Positions 37,301 through 51,068 of a stretch of 64,000 nt of DNA are shown here, piece after piece (position 1 is the stretch's first letter; the number at the start of each line of letters is the position of its first letter). The notes under the pieces were generated by a model. That model did no database searches, was not told the origin of the DNA, and was given only the letters and a program-made list of their open reading frames with translations. The stretch comes from Tyto alba (lineage: Eukaryota > Chordata > Aves > Strigiformes > Tytonidae): the NCBI RefSeq assembly GCF_018691265.1, contig NW_024881313.1, positions 17,353,518-17,417,517 of the forward strand. The letters run 5' to 3'. The translations under genes and the position numbers were made by a program.

Positions 37301-39233
37301 CCACAAAATGTTCTCTCTTTTTAATTACTCCATGCACTCCAATTCTCCATCAGGTATTGAAAGGTATTAATGTTGTCCAATGGACTAGGCAAACTTTTCT
37401 AATACATTCTAGAAATAGGATGTTCCTTGGATAACATAAATTGAACTGTGCTCTTAGGAATGTCTTCAAATCTCTATTTGGGATCAATTTATTATTTTGT
37501 TCCCAGAGAAAAGCAGGTATTAAATGGGTCTGAAATACAGATTCAGTGATGAACCCAGCAAAACTGCTAACCACTTCTGTACCTGGTAATTATTATTACA
37601 AATACTGTAAAAGTTAAACTTTATATGTTCACTAACTTTGTTTAGTTCTTCCTGGGTGGATATTTGCACACTTATGACTTGGCACTGTGTGTGCAAATGG
37701 GAGACCAGGCCATCTGCACAGATTTCATGCAGAAATCCATGTTTCTTCATGCAAAAATATCTAGCCTAAAATTCAACAATAGATTTGAAATCCTTTAAAA
37801 AGGCTATTTATTTGATGTCAGACTTGTATTATTTCTTCATCTCTGCAAAGCCTTTTTTTTTTTTTTTTTTTCTGCAGCTTTCTCCAACTGTAAGTAGAAT
37901 ACAGATTCAACACTGATTGTTTCTGAGTGGTTTAAAATACTTTAAACACAAATTATTTGCATTCAAAGCCTTGATCTTTGTTCTCAAGACCTTAAAAATG
38001 CCAAGAAGAGCAGAACTTCTTGTCATTTGTTTTCACCCACATGCATTAGTAACATTCCATTTCTGGAAAGTAATTCTCATTCAACCTCTTTTAATTGAAG
38101 AAACAGGCAATTTCTTCTGTAATTTTCATCACCGGCTATTTGTGAATTAAGGGATTTGACAACTCACTATAATGGTTGGACAACCCTGGACATTTTTTAA
38201 AATGACCTGCCCTTGAAATGTCTTATTTTTTAATTTTTATAGTTTCAAAGATGATGATGAGGGTGAAAGAGAAGGAGTTAATAACATGCCATTCACATTA
38301 TGAAGCTTTAAAGTGAACCATATCATGACCTAGTACATGAAGCCTAGGTAGGTAGAGACTTTTCTGTTCTTAGAGAAAAATTTGCATCAAAAAAAAATCC
38401 AGAGAAGAAAAAAAAGTATTTGAAAAAAATTCCATCTGATCATATGGCCTATTGAGTTACAACCATCTTCCTCTGGAACTAATCATGATCCAATACTGGC
38501 ATTCCTAGCAGTTTTGTCCACAGTGCAATGTAAAAACAAACCCAAATCTATTGCATTACAGATGAAGCTTTTGAAGTATCTAGAGATTCAAATGAGTTTC
38601 AGCTCTTTTTAAAAGTGATTAAAATTTTAAAATAAAATCTGGCTATATTCACAAACTGTAGGGACATTATGCTCTTATTCTGGCTAAGCTAGCCAGGTGC
38701 AAAGAGTTTGACATTGATGAGCACCTCTTTTGCCCAATGATTTATTTAAGAACTGAGTGCACACAGTGAAGGATTAGGCCTTATGCTTGATTAATATTGT
38801 CTATGAATTACAAAACTCGATTTGCTGCCTTCTGAGCAACAGCCATTCAGACCTCTGAATTTCCTCCATCAGCTCCTTGTTCTCATCACAGATTGCTGCA
38901 TGAAGTTGTATGACAAAGTTACTGCTCTGTTACCTGCAGCCTTCCACTGACTTCTTTCGCATTGTCTTTTGTCTACCTTCCAGTGTCCTGAAAGGTCATG
39001 GCAGTGTCAGCCTAAATCCAGGTAAATAATAATTAAAGCATTCTTTTCTATGGCTATGATGGCCAATAAAAGGCTTCAGAATATACAGAAGTAGTGTTTT
39101 CCATTGATGGAGCCTGAGGCGAGAGGGATCTGTCTGCCAATAACTTCAGAGCTCAGAGACACATTAACCTCCAGGTTATTAGTGAAGTTTACAGCACTTT
39201 CTTTTTTTGTCAAGTCTGCCAGTTTACCATTAC
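34360..39233. other. Unique non-coding sequence
   Basis: AT-rich DNA with a 19-T run at 37853-37871. The frame at 34961-35314 (+, 117 codons) starts at TTG and ends next to a GTAAGT splice-donor-like site, but its peptide resembles nothing known to me. The frames at 36750-37086, 37350-37750 and 37917-38150 are featureless. Confidence 0.5.
37853..37871 (+). repeat. Poly(T) tract, 19 T
   Basis: An uninterrupted T run followed by CTGCAG. No element was identified on either side. Confidence 0.85.
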
Positions 39234-39415
39234 TGTTTTTATTGAGTGAAGGTGGTCAAATTTTGGTGGAGGGGGAGGTGCAGAGATAGCCTCTGTGTGA
39301 AGAAGCCAGGGGCTGGCCCCATCTTGGACACAGCTCATTCCAGGCTCTGTAATGAACCCAACACAGGACACAGCTGAGCCCGTCAGCAATGCTGGTGGCA
39401 CCTCTGTGAAAGCAT

Positions 39416-39424
39416 GTTTAAGAA
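39416..39424 (+). promoter_or_regulatory. Eroded TATA-type block of LTR B copy 2
   Basis: The sequence TTTAAGAAA sits where the family promoter (TATTTAAG in my recollection) should lie, about 180 bases into the LTR. Placement is by comparison with remembered family structure; activity is unknown. Confidence 0.35.
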
Positions 39425-39778
39425 AGGGAAGAAAACACTGGAGTGGGGGATGAGGAGGTAACAAAAAGGAGTGAGAAACAGCAGAATTAACACCAAGGTA
39501 AGAGGTGGAGAAGGAGGAGGTGTTCCATGGCAGAGCAGATATTCTTGAAGGGACAGGAACTCATCAAGGACTGGCAGTGGAGGTTAGGAAAACAGAAGGA
39601 AGGGGCAATGGAGATAAACTATTATGCCCTGACCACAGCCCTCCTGCACTCGTGCCGTCTTACTGAAGGGACTGAGTGTAACCTGCAGCAATAACACATG
39701 GGAGGAGAGGAATCTGAAGTCAGGAGCAGCCTGAGAAAGGAGGAGGAGTGTGTTTTCCCTATGTGTTTTAATGTTTGC

Positions 39779-39798
39779 TTTTTTTTTTTTTTTTTTTT
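39779..39798 (+). repeat. Poly(T) tract, 20 T, inside LTR B2
   Basis: A 20-T run inside the LTR, absent from copy B1, so probably a later expansion of a T-rich stretch in the family. Confidence 0.85.
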
Positions 39799-39839
39799 CT
39801 AATACCTGAATAAGTACTCCAATATTTACATAAATTAGC

Positions 39840-39845
39840 AATAAA
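39840..39845 (+). terminator. AATAAA polyadenylation signal of LTR B copy 2
   Basis: AATAAA followed by a T/G-containing stretch, located downstream of the TATA-type block and about 190 bases before the LTR end, as expected for the R region of an LTR. Confidence 0.5.
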
Positions 39846-40587
39846 GTAAGTTAAATTCCCAAGCTGAGCCTGATTTGCCTATGACAGTAATTGGGAAATG
39901 ATCTTGTTTTTATTTCATCTCACAAGTCTTCTTGCTCTCTTATTAATCCTATTTTTAGCTTCCCTGTCTTACTGGGGGGAGTGAATGAGCAGCTGGGTGG
40001 GTGTTTGGCTGCCAGCTGTGGCTAACCCACCACACCAGTTCATCTGTTTTCATGGGCAGCCATCAGTATCAAAGTGCCAAAAGCAATCAGTGTGTGCATG
40101 GCCATGTGTTTATGAATAAATAAGGGATCTCTCATACTGCTATATCAGCATCCCTAGAACAAGATGAACTGAAGATCTTCCAGTGGTCAAGTTTTGTCAT
40201 TCAGAAATTCTGCAGACACTGCTTGCTTACCTGATTACACTTGTTACCCCCATCTGAAAACTAGCTTAAGCCAAATCAAGTTCTTACTGAAGCAACTTGT
40301 CAGTCTCTTGGTCTATATCTTCTGCTCCTCAGAGTGTCTAATTTGGTTGTTCCTTTAGTAGTTATCAATGGTTATCAACTTTTTTTCTTTTCTCTTAAAA
40401 CTGTTCCTAAATTAGTCTGTCATGTCTTCCTTAAAGAACACTTGTAACAATTTTCCTCTTTCCTTCCACCATCAGTGAGAAGCCACGACTGTTGTGCAAA
40501 ACTCTTATCAGAGCTGATGCCACCAAAATCATTCTGGTTAGGATTTCATATTGTTTAAGCAGTTGTCTTAGACATGAAAACTTGAAT

Positions 40588-40590
<3 letters not shown>

Positions 40591-40619
<29 letters not shown>
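40591..40619 (+). repeat. Poly(T) tract, 29 T
   Basis: A 29-T run, continuing after one C into six more T. Confidence 0.9.
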
Positions 40620-41688
40620 CTTTTTTCTCATTTATGATTTGTATGATATTTGTTTTCAGGTTTTGAATTCCTTTAAGAGATAAAGCAGTAGAAGAAAATA
40701 TGTCACCTTTTTTCTGCAAATTAAGGTATGTCAATAATTTAATTATGTCCCTTTGTTGACATGTCTGTGGGAGGCCTACAAAATGTATTTTATGATTTCC
40801 AGGGTTTCCTAGTAGAGGACATTAACTCTTTAATGTTTTTTTCAGAAAGCTGTCATTGAAGATCCTTAGTTGCTGACAAAGTCAATGCAAAGCAAGAAAT
40901 GTCACTGTTCATCTATGGAAGGTATAATTTATTTTTCTTTCCTTTCTTGTGATCTCATTTTCCCAGTTGTCTAGCTTTTAAAATTCCATATCTGAATTTC
41001 TGAAGTAAAACAAGGGGAAATTACTTCCAAAGTTCATACTAACTTGACAAATAACTAAAAAATTAAAAGCTGAGTAAAGCTGAGTAAAGCTCATTTATTT
41101 TTCTTTAGTTGGTCATTCTTTACATCAGCTTTTGTGATTGATACTTGCATGTGTACAAAAGGAATGAGGAAGAAACTAAATTATTTCTGCTCCCTTACAC
41201 ACTTCCTGGACAACCTTCATCCCATCATAGAGTCCACTGCAACAAATCAGCATGAATAAAGTTCTGGTTAGATCTGGGCTCAAGTTCCAAACCCCGTCTG
41301 AAGTATACTCCTTATCTAGTTTACTTCTGGAGGTCACAGAAGAACATGAACTTAAAATGTAAAACGAGGTCTAATTTGAGCTAGGCACAGGTATCTAGAC
41401 TCTAATAGGGGAAAAATAAAAAGGGAGTGACTTCCAATTATGTGCAATGCATAGGAATCAGGTGTTTTGCAATGGCTATTGAATGACTATCACAGTCTTT
41501 CTTTACTGTTGCTTATAGATAATCTTCCTCTTCTTCCCTTTATAGTGTTCACAGTGACACTGCAGTTCTACCTAATAAGGAGCCACACTTGGATAGGATG
41601 ATCTAATTTGCTATTTTTATTGAATCAGATTCTGGAAATTGAACAAAATTATTTTTTCTTCACTTCGCCCCCATTCTTTTCTCACTTA

Positions 41689-41691
<3 letters not shown>

Positions 41692-41723
<32 letters not shown>
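41692..41723 (+). repeat. Poly(T) tract, 32 T
   Basis: A 32-T run ending in AAATAGG. Confidence 0.9.
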
Positions 41724-41727
<4 letters not shown>

Positions 41728-42635
41728 AGGCAGCATCACATCAAATAGAACATGGTTTTGAAAAGATTATTCTAGAAGTACTGAAATTGCTCTATCTTGC
41801 CTTTTTTATTCAATATCATATTTGGGGTTTAAAAGGCTTCACAGTACAAGATAAAATTATCTCTGAAGATGCCTTCCCTCCTAAAGAACGTCCAATTGCT
41901 GAACAATATATGCTATTCACAACCGATCATCTGCAATTGCCATAGATAGCTCTTATGTTCTGTTCATCTATTATCACTCAATACTGAATTAATAAAGTTC
42001 AAAACTTTTTGAGGAACTATATTTTGAATATTTTCCTGAAATTATAGATCCATAAATCTTAGATAATCTGGAGTTTCATTATGCATCCTTAAAGTAGAGT
42101 TTGTTACTTGGAAATTTTCTTCTCTCTTTCTTTTCTTTCACTGTAGATGAAATATCTAAGATATTTAACTATTTTAAATATGGTGAAATATGTAACAGAG
42201 ACAGAGACAGAGAATTTCACACATACACCAGTGTTTTACATTGTCTAATGCCCAGGAATTTCACTGTGAGTGGAGATGTCATCTTGCATACAAACATACC
42301 CTAAAATAACTGTATTTTTTGCTAGTGGAGTTACCTCTAAGACCTTATGATGCTTGTAAATCTTGATAATGATGACCTGAGAGACATTATTAGTAGATCC
42401 CAGACCATGAATTTTACAAAGCTACCCATGAAGTAGCTGCTTTGCTATATAGCTTCAGGATTTGAAAGAGGAGGAATGAACTGCATGATGTGACTAAAGA
42501 CAGATAATTCAAAGATCATCAGACTCTCTAAAACATGTGAAAAAAATAATTAAAAGCAAGGAAGTTGAAGAAAGTTTTAATTTCTCATAAAGTTTATTTA
42601 CAAAATACAGGAGGCAACATTCATCTGGTCTGGAG

Positions 42636-42669
42636 AAAAAAAAAAAAGGAAAAAAAAAAAAAAAAGAAA
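42636..42669 (+). repeat. Interrupted poly(A) tract
   Basis: A runs of 12 and 15 separated by GG, followed by GAAAAG. Low-complexity; no element body identified upstream. Confidence 0.85.
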
Positions 42670-45600
42670 AGTTTTAAAAATAATAGATTGTAATGGTGCT
42701 TGAAGCCTTTGATTAATTTAATACTTCTGGGAATCAACTTTACCAGATCTGTAGATTCCTGCATCAAGCTTATCTGGTGATTGACAGTCATACTGATGAA
42801 AAGATTTCGTGACTCATGCATGACTGATAGCCAGCTGTCAGGATAAAATAAAACGTAACTTTTCTGGAGTCACACAATAAAGAAAAAAATTGTTTTTGTC
42901 TCAATGCCATTACTTTCGGTCAGAGACGCTGTTTATTTCCCATTTAGGAAGACAGAAACACTTGTGAAGTCTGAAAGCCCAGTCCAAATGACAACCAGGC
43001 AAAGCCCCCAATTTTCTGGATGGGCTTTCTTATTTGCAATTATAAGATTGATAATTCTTAACAAACTAGAATGAAGACTGGAGGAAAAAGCAAGCAAGAA
43101 AAAGCTCAAGCTGCTAAGCATTAAAATGATGTGGGTAACAAAACACAGTGTTTGCACTTAATAGGGCATAGATATGTATGCCAGCCTGAATTAACAGTGA
43201 CTGAAAACTGATATCACCTATGACTCTTATATGAAGTCTCAGCTATGTTTCTGTTCTATAGCCTGGGAAAAGAAAAAAGCAAATAAGCAGATGTCCTTAA
43301 CTGACCAGCAGGACTGGCCTGCCTTTGGATGCTGTGTTCACTGAAGAACCCATCAAAGAGTTCCTAGTGACTCCTCAATTAAAAATATTGCTATACTTTG
43401 CTATTCTCCTTCTTGACACCAGCAGCTCCATGGGTGGAGGACTGTCAGTACATTTAGCAGCTTTAATGATCAGTAAAGGTAAAGAAAGTCTTGGGGGGGT
43501 GGTTGGGAAGGGAGAAAAACTAGTCCTTAAGTCTTGACACATTTCTTATTTTACTTGATTAGTTTTGTGCCAATGTGAATGAGATTTTTAATGAAAGTTA
43601 GCAGGATGTTTTTCTCTTTGATGGGTTTATTTTCTCCCACTGAATAATTTGGAACGCCTGTTTTGAATTTCATGCAAAAGTCCCAGAACTACACGTTAAT
43701 CAGGCAGCTAGATTAAATAGGGTTTGAGTTATAGTGCATTAATCTGTTCAGGATAAACCTTGAATGGTGTGATTGAGAAATTAAATTAAAAAAAGGTTTA
43801 TCCAGTTTGAGTATTACGTCTTGATCTCTGTGAAGCCATAGAATTCATGAGAATTGAAGGAATCTATACCAAGAATCTGCTCTGGAAAATAGGTACAGAT
43901 GGGTGGTTGAATGGACATCTGCTCTTCTGCATTAATGGAGGGATTCAGGGATTCAGGTCCTTCAAGTTGACATGAAAATAAGAACAGATATTGATATGGA
44001 TTTTCAGGTTGCACCTAAATGGTTTCAGACATTAGCTATCATCTTTATGTTCCTGTGTTGCTATATTAAGGATTATCTTATATTCAAGCACAGTAAATAA
44101 TTAAACCCTCTTGTATTTGTACATATGAACTCATAAATGCATGGAAAAACTCTGGCTATGGTTCCTGCTTGCCCTCCTCTCTGCATGCTCATTTATCTCC
44201 GTGCAAAAATGAGCACCACATGGATGCAAAGCAGGATAGTCTTTTGCACCAATATAAATGACAACACAGGTGATGAAAACAAAAACATATCTGAACATAA
44301 AGGTCTTTAATCTTAATTCTTCTTTCAGGGTGTGGGTTTGTTGTTTTTTTTTTTTTACAGGGTAGGTGGTAGGGGATGTAATCAGTTTAAGATGAACATT
44401 TTCTCTGTGGAACTTGTTTAGTCTATTCACTTTCAGAATCACTGACTAGTTTCCTGCTTTCAGCTGGGAAAGATCAACTTGTATTTCAAATAAACCTTTA
44501 ATCTTTTTGACTCTAGTCCACTCTGTCTTGATAATCTTACAAGCTTTATTTATAGGTATAGTGAGCAGTAAATAAAGAGAACATACAATGATTTTGTACT
44601 ATAAACAAAAAAAGAAAAATAAAGGAGAAGACTGCAGGGTGGGTAGTTCCATGACTTTTGGAGGAAAACTTACTTTGGATTTCATTCATAAGGGGAAAAA
44701 TATCCAGACAAAAACAAGTTTTATGGAAGCGATGTGTTCACAGATAACAGAATTTATGCAAAGAAACTTCAGAAATCCGTAATAAAGAGTTTATTCTGAG
44801 TTTTCATCCCTCTTCCCTCATATAGAAAAGACCTGGATACTTCTTATTTATAGACTTTAAAGAAGAATATAAATCTCTGAAAAATGGAGTCATGAAAGAA
44901 GGGGGTGGAAAAACAGTCCCAAAAATGTATTCATGAACACAAAAAAAGGTAAAAATGAGTTTGTAATTTACTGCAGCTCAGAGGCAGCAATAACTAATAC
45001 ACTGGAAATTTACCCATTTTATGCATCTATTTTGCTTGCTTTACTACTCTACTGTTCATAAAAAGAGCATTTATTTCAGCAACTGTCATGTCACTTGACA
45101 TTTATGTGATCTCTGAGCTATGTGTGAAAATGCACTTTTTTTCCAGTTCCAATTTTTATTGAAAAGTTATTTATTTTACAAATTGGTATCAAGGTGATTT
45201 GTTCTCCCGTCTAACTAGTTTTACTATTCTACTTTTATTATGTTCATTCTTATCACTTGGGAATCAGAGTCATAAAACATTAGGTTTTGTTTTTGACATC
45301 CTGGTTCCTACTATTGTACTTACATTTCACCCTCCATGTGCTGCTGTCTTAATTCCACCTAGCTACTAACTGGGAGATTAAGAAGCACACTTTTCTATTC
45401 TTATACATTTTCTTACTCTTACGCTGCACTTCTGAGGCACTTCGGATTGCCCACTACATTCTGCTCTCAGCTGTGTCTTTTGACGCTTTACTCCTCTGTT
45501 TATCTTTGTTATTGTTTTGATCTCTTGCCTGTGTACTGCAGACCTGCACCAGGGGGTCAGAGCTGCTCTGTGACTGGCACCACTCACATCTACAATGGGG

Positions 45601-48600
45601 ACCTCACCTGTCCTGTACAACTTCCAGTATCAACTGTAGGATGATAGGCTTCAGATGCATAAAAGAACTAGGCAGGGGAAATGCGAGGTAATCATTTTCT
45701 GATTAAGCACTCTCTGAGTTAAAGTCCCTGGTGGCTGTTCTGGCTATTGCAGAGATGAGCTATGGTGCCATATCTCTCCTTTGAAATATCATAGTTTCGG
45801 AGGTTGTCCAGTAATTACCTAGAGGGAGTGAAGATTATTAGGTAATCTCCAGAGAGGTTCACTGTAGTTTCCAGGAGGTGTTTTGTTCCTAGATACACCT
45901 CCAAAGATGCCAACCAAGAGGGAATTAGAAAATTAATTAACTGCACCAAACATTTAAAATTTAAAAGGTTGAACAATTTAAAGGCAGCTGAAGTGGTAGT
46001 TTGAATTTGCTCAGCTGCAGTCTTCTTTTAACAAACTTGGTGTTTTAGAAAAAAACCCCACAGACATACATTTAGTCAACTATTAAGTGAACTTCCAGGT
46101 TAAATTGTTTATCTGCTCTTTTGTTGTTGTCAGCATAAATGGCCTTGCTTCTTTAAGAAGATTGGCATAAAGTGGAGCAAATTTTACCTGTGACAAGGCC
46201 ATGTTACTTCTTCTTGGTCTAAAACTGATCACAGAATAAGTGTCTGCTCAATGGCTATTGATGGGAAAATCTCATCTGTTGCCTTGGCAGTTTCAGTATA
46301 TTTAGAAACTGAGAACCCAGATGTGAGTTTGCATTGTGCTTGTTTATGACTAACACAATACGCAGGGCCACGCAGTCCTGTAAAATATTCAAGGCTTTTC
46401 CCTTGCTTGAGATAATTTAGCTGCAATGTCTTTCCTGGACTCCACATTTTGTCCTGACAATCTATAGAATTTATAGTGAAGGGGTAATTGTGAAATGAAA
46501 CCTAATTTTGTGAAAATGAGTTGGAATTGATATCTTCCAAGCATCAGTTGTGAGACAAAGAGAGTTGGCTGCCTCCGTGAGAGGAGCCCACAGGTATTTT
46601 TACAACTGCATTTCTATTCCCATGGAAAAGCTTTTTGCATTCACTTGCAGTACTGTGTCAGATGTCTGCAAACCAAATAGCAACTGCATTTCTTTCTGTG
46701 CTATAAGGACAGTTTGGTTGCTGGCCCATAAAATAATAACTGAAGGGCTATAGCAAATCCTCTGAGAGATCTGCTCATTTGAGAAACATTCATGAAAGCT
46801 GTGTTTCTATCTACATGCAACAGACCGTCTGATCCTGAAGGAGATTCCAAGCATAGATATGATTCCCAGATAATTTGTCATGTTTGCTTTACAGGTAATG
46901 CCATTTTTGGTGCATCTGCTTTCAGACATACCATGCAAACAGTGCTGCCAATTAGTATTTCTTCCTTGCCTCAGAATTTAGAGGGAAAACCAGAGTGCTC
47001 CTGACAAAAACAGAAAAACAGCCTCTGCTAGCTCTGAACATTGCTTTATTAAGCCTAGTTTTCTGCATCCAGCAGAAGCAAAACCCACTATTTGTGCAAA
47101 GCCATGAAATAGGGAAAGTATTCCTTGCAGAGCCTGCAGCCATCAGCTTATTCCCTGAAGCATGAGATTTGATTATATGTTTGTTTCTTGAGGAGAAGAC
47201 CTGTGAGTATTTAAGCTTTTCAGGCTGGAGATCATGCATTAGATTAACCTGGAGGAATCTGAGGCTCGTGTAGAACAGATTGTGGAATTCCCTCGGCAGA
47301 AATGAGCAAAGCAGCCATTACTAACGTGCTGTCATATTGCTAACTGGAGCCGAATGACAAATTCATATGAAATTTTGCTTCTATTTCAGCTCTTGAGTTA
47401 TCAGTGAGAAGCTTGTGATTTCTGCTGGGTGTAAGTATCAACCTTATTTCCCACATAGTTTCTAAGTTTGTGTTGTGTTTGCAAACAGTATAATCTGCTA
47501 TGAGTATTAGCTGAAACTAAAGAGCTGGGTCACATAGCGCTGTTTGCATCTCTACCTGTGGACTGTATACAAGTTCTGGAAAGTAACCGTTTTGGCTCTG
47601 TTCACTCTTTTCTACCTACCTTCAACTCATTTTCCTTTATTCCATTCTATGCAGTGCAAAGGAGTCCTTTCATTTTTTATTAGGTGGCGCTTTTTTTTAA
47701 ATTGCTTTTGTCTGTTTTGTTTGCTCTGGATCTATGCAATATTTGCCAAGGAAAACATAGCAGATGGTACCTATGGCTCCAGTCACACATGATTTGGGGC
47801 TGGTCCAAGTTTTGTGAAGGAAGATTCATCTAGACAAGGCAGATAGAAAAACAGCAAAAAATCATGATTTTGAACTGTTATCCTGTGATTTGTGAGCAAC
47901 CTCATGAAGGTCAAAGAAACTTCAAGAAGATTTGAGTTTGCACCAAAGATGAATTCAGGTATTGCCAGGCCCAGGATCAGGAAGAACATAGAGGCCTTTT
48001 AAAATGTTCCCTCCACCATCTCCTCTTGGTCTATGGCACTAATAGGCTACTGCACAGTGCATATTCTTCAGTCACCCTGCAGTATCTAGGTGGGCTTATT
48101 TATGGACTATTGATAGATAGTTACATTTATACTCATCCCAGACTCACAGCCTGCTATTCCGGTCACCTGTCAAATCCCTGGTGGTTCAGCAGAGAATGTG
48201 CTAAGAGAGAAGCTGAGTGCCCTTGTAGCAGTACTATCCTGGTTAGTTCACACTTCAGTGTTTCAGAGGCTCAGAAAATCAAAGTCCAACTCAAAACTTG
48301 CTATGAGCAAAAGCTTCTTTCCCTCCCTTCCAGTTTTGGACAGAGAGTGCATTTTTGCCTTCCTATAGTTCTTTGTGTTGTGAAAGACAGGAGGTCCTGC
48401 AGTATTTTCTTCAAAAGTGGTAAAGGTCCTTTAGCTTCCAGTGGGAGCTAAGGGCAGTGAACAGTTCCTGATGCCTCCCAGAATCAGATTCCATTGCTTC
48501 CCCTGCTTTGGCAAGAACAGCTTTGTGACTGACTAATAAAGAATTGGCAGCATCAACTGACACTTGCATGTGAGTTAAGTCTCAGAGCTCTGCTGATACG

Positions 48601-51068
48601 GAGTAACTGTGTTGTCTTGTGGGTGGTAGTTTAGGCTCCTTTTTGACCTACAGCAAGAACATTCAGACTATGATTGCCACTCGTCCTTCAGCTGCGAAGC
48701 AGGTCCAAACCTCCAAACCATCTCCACCCATCACTGCAGACCCTGCTTGTTTTCTCCTAGTTGCTCAGGAAGGGGCTGCTGGTTGCATGGGACTGAGGTG
48801 GTGGGATAGGATTGAGGAACATCTTGTTCTAGAGATGTGGTCTCAGAGCCCTGCTTATAGCAGTGGTCGGTGGACCTGGCTGTTGCCTGGGATTGATGAT
48901 CCTTCACCTGCCATCTCACATTTCTCTGATGGTCATTGGATTGTTGGTGGAGTCTGTCACCATCACCTAAACCACTCTGCTCAACTTGCTCAGGTACAGT
49001 TCACTGGTCAGAGAGGTCATATCCTTCTACGATGTCCGTTAGGGATTTTACTCCTGTAGTCTGGACCCATAATTGCCCCGAACAACTTAGAAAGAAACTC
49101 ATATTTCAGTCTCACTTGCAAAATGCAATCAATATTTCTGATTTCAGGGGTATTGCACATTGAGAGAGAAAATAATAAGTGAAACTGTATTATTTCCAAG
49201 ACATAAATCATTCTATTTCTTGTCTTCCATTTACTCCAATTTTTTGGCATCACATGACTGACTTGTTCATCAGCCAGTTGTTTATGTTCTTGCAAAGACT
49301 GAAAGAGCTTATGTATGTATTGATTTGGATCAGAGTTCATGCACAAAATAGTATAAGAAAATTAAGTTAATAAAAAAAACTGTTCTGCAAAAAGTAATTT
49401 TTTGCTCTCTGGAACAGTGAAATTTACTATCAAAGCAATCCATAAAAAAGCAAATTGTGGCAAAAAGTCATGTTGTTTACAGGTGATTTCTGCTTTCCAA
49501 AAGCATATCATCTTCCATTTCTTAAAAGCTAAACCCTGTATTCTGGTGCTAAGTATGAATTTACATTAAGTTGTAAGATGCAGAATAGTCCATTCCTGTT
49601 CATTTTCAGCCATTGAGTCCTGGTGAAGACTGTTCTCTGTATTGTTTAGGTTCTTGATTTCAGATATCTTACCCTCCAAATTTATGTACTTTTAGGAGAA
49701 AAGATAAAAACTAATTTCTGTAGAAATATTTTAATGTTAACATAAAACATAATTCAGTTTGAAAAAAGCCTGTCATCCCACTGCAGCACTAGCAGACCAA
49801 ATACTGTAGAAACTAGAATCCGAAAGGGAAGAGCAAACTTACTGAGAGGTGATGCTGTTCTTGTTGCTACTCTTAAGTTCTTAAAAATAGCATAATCTTT
49901 AACAATTTAGGGGGCTTTTAGCAATAATATTAACAGAACTGTTACAAAATGTTTTCAGGCCAGCAGTACAGTTGAATTCAATTCCTGGATGCAGAAGGTT
50001 TTCACTTCCTTGGAGATAGAATGGGAGCTGGGTGGTGGTCTCCTTACAGGCTGACATTTTCCTACCACCTTTCTGTGGTAAGATTGCTTGCCAGTTTGTA
50101 GTGTAAAATTGCAAAAAAACGAGTAATATTTCTTAATGCATCTGGACTTTTAAAACTTTAAATTTATTAGAACCACAGGGGAGTAATTGATCAAAAATGC
50201 CATCTTCTAGATTACTGTTTTGGTCTCCTCTCCTGCTTCTCCATCCATTTAGCAGAATGCACTTTAGACCCTCAATTGAATCACATTTTCAAAATGACTT
50301 TTAAAACATCCTTTTTTTCAACTTAGAAGTTTTAAGCCTTAATTCCTCTTCTGCTTGTTTGTTGCTGGAGCTGTTCTCTCTACTCACATTGTGATCTGTC
50401 CCAAATTCAAACCAAAAAATCAAGTCAGCATTTTGACAGAAGTGACATTGATGGATTTTTCACATGCTATATTCTTGGAATTCAGGTGTGTCTTTCACAT
50501 GACATTGTTTGGTACTGCACTCCCTGAAATTATAAAGAGTGGGTGTATTGTTTCAATCTGAAATAAAAAAAGAATCACTGCAGTACTTTGATGTCTGTTT
50601 AGATAGAGGGATTTACCATTTCTGCCTTGAAATCCTGTATATTATGACAATACTGGCAGTTCCATAGCTTATTCTTCCCAGGATTTCTGTGTTATAAAGA
50701 ATTTATGATGAAATGCATGCTGAATATACAAAGCATTAAAATATAGGAGAATACAACTTTAACATAGGCTTCCTGTACTGCCAGAAAATTATTCCTAATA
50801 TGTAAAGTAAATTCTTGTTCTCACTATGTATTTGTTTTATGGGATAGGCAGATATAGAGTAACGCTGAGCTTTGCAGTCAGTATACCTCTTAACAACTTA
50901 GTAATACAAGACATTGGCATATTTTATGCATTAGTTTCTTCATTGATCAAAATAACATGGGGTAAGGGATCTCTGCTCACTGGAAACCATTGGGATTTGA
51001 ATGAGATTGGAGAGATCTGAGAAAGGATCAAGCATCTAAACTAGCATTTTAGAGTGTAGTATAGGTGC

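Larger units (their letters stand above)
39234..40034 (+). mobile_element. Solo LTR of an avian endogenous retrovirus, family B copy 2
   Basis: About 800 bases on the plus strand. The start region (TATTGAGTGAAGGTGG, then AATTTTGGTGGAGGGGG) parallels copy B1 (TATTGGGTGAAGGTGG). It then shares the order GGCACCTCTGTGAAAGC, a TTTAAG promoter-like block, purine-rich GGTGGAGAAGGAGGAGG, an AATAAA at 39840 and a 3' end GCTAACCCACCACA, as I know it for this family. It is about 200 bases longer than B1; part of the difference is a 20-T expansion at 39779-39798. The first bases are eroded, so the start is uncertain by several bases. No internal retroviral sequence is present. The frames at 39210-39464 and 39584-39841 lie inside the LTR on the other strand. 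Confidence 0.82.
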
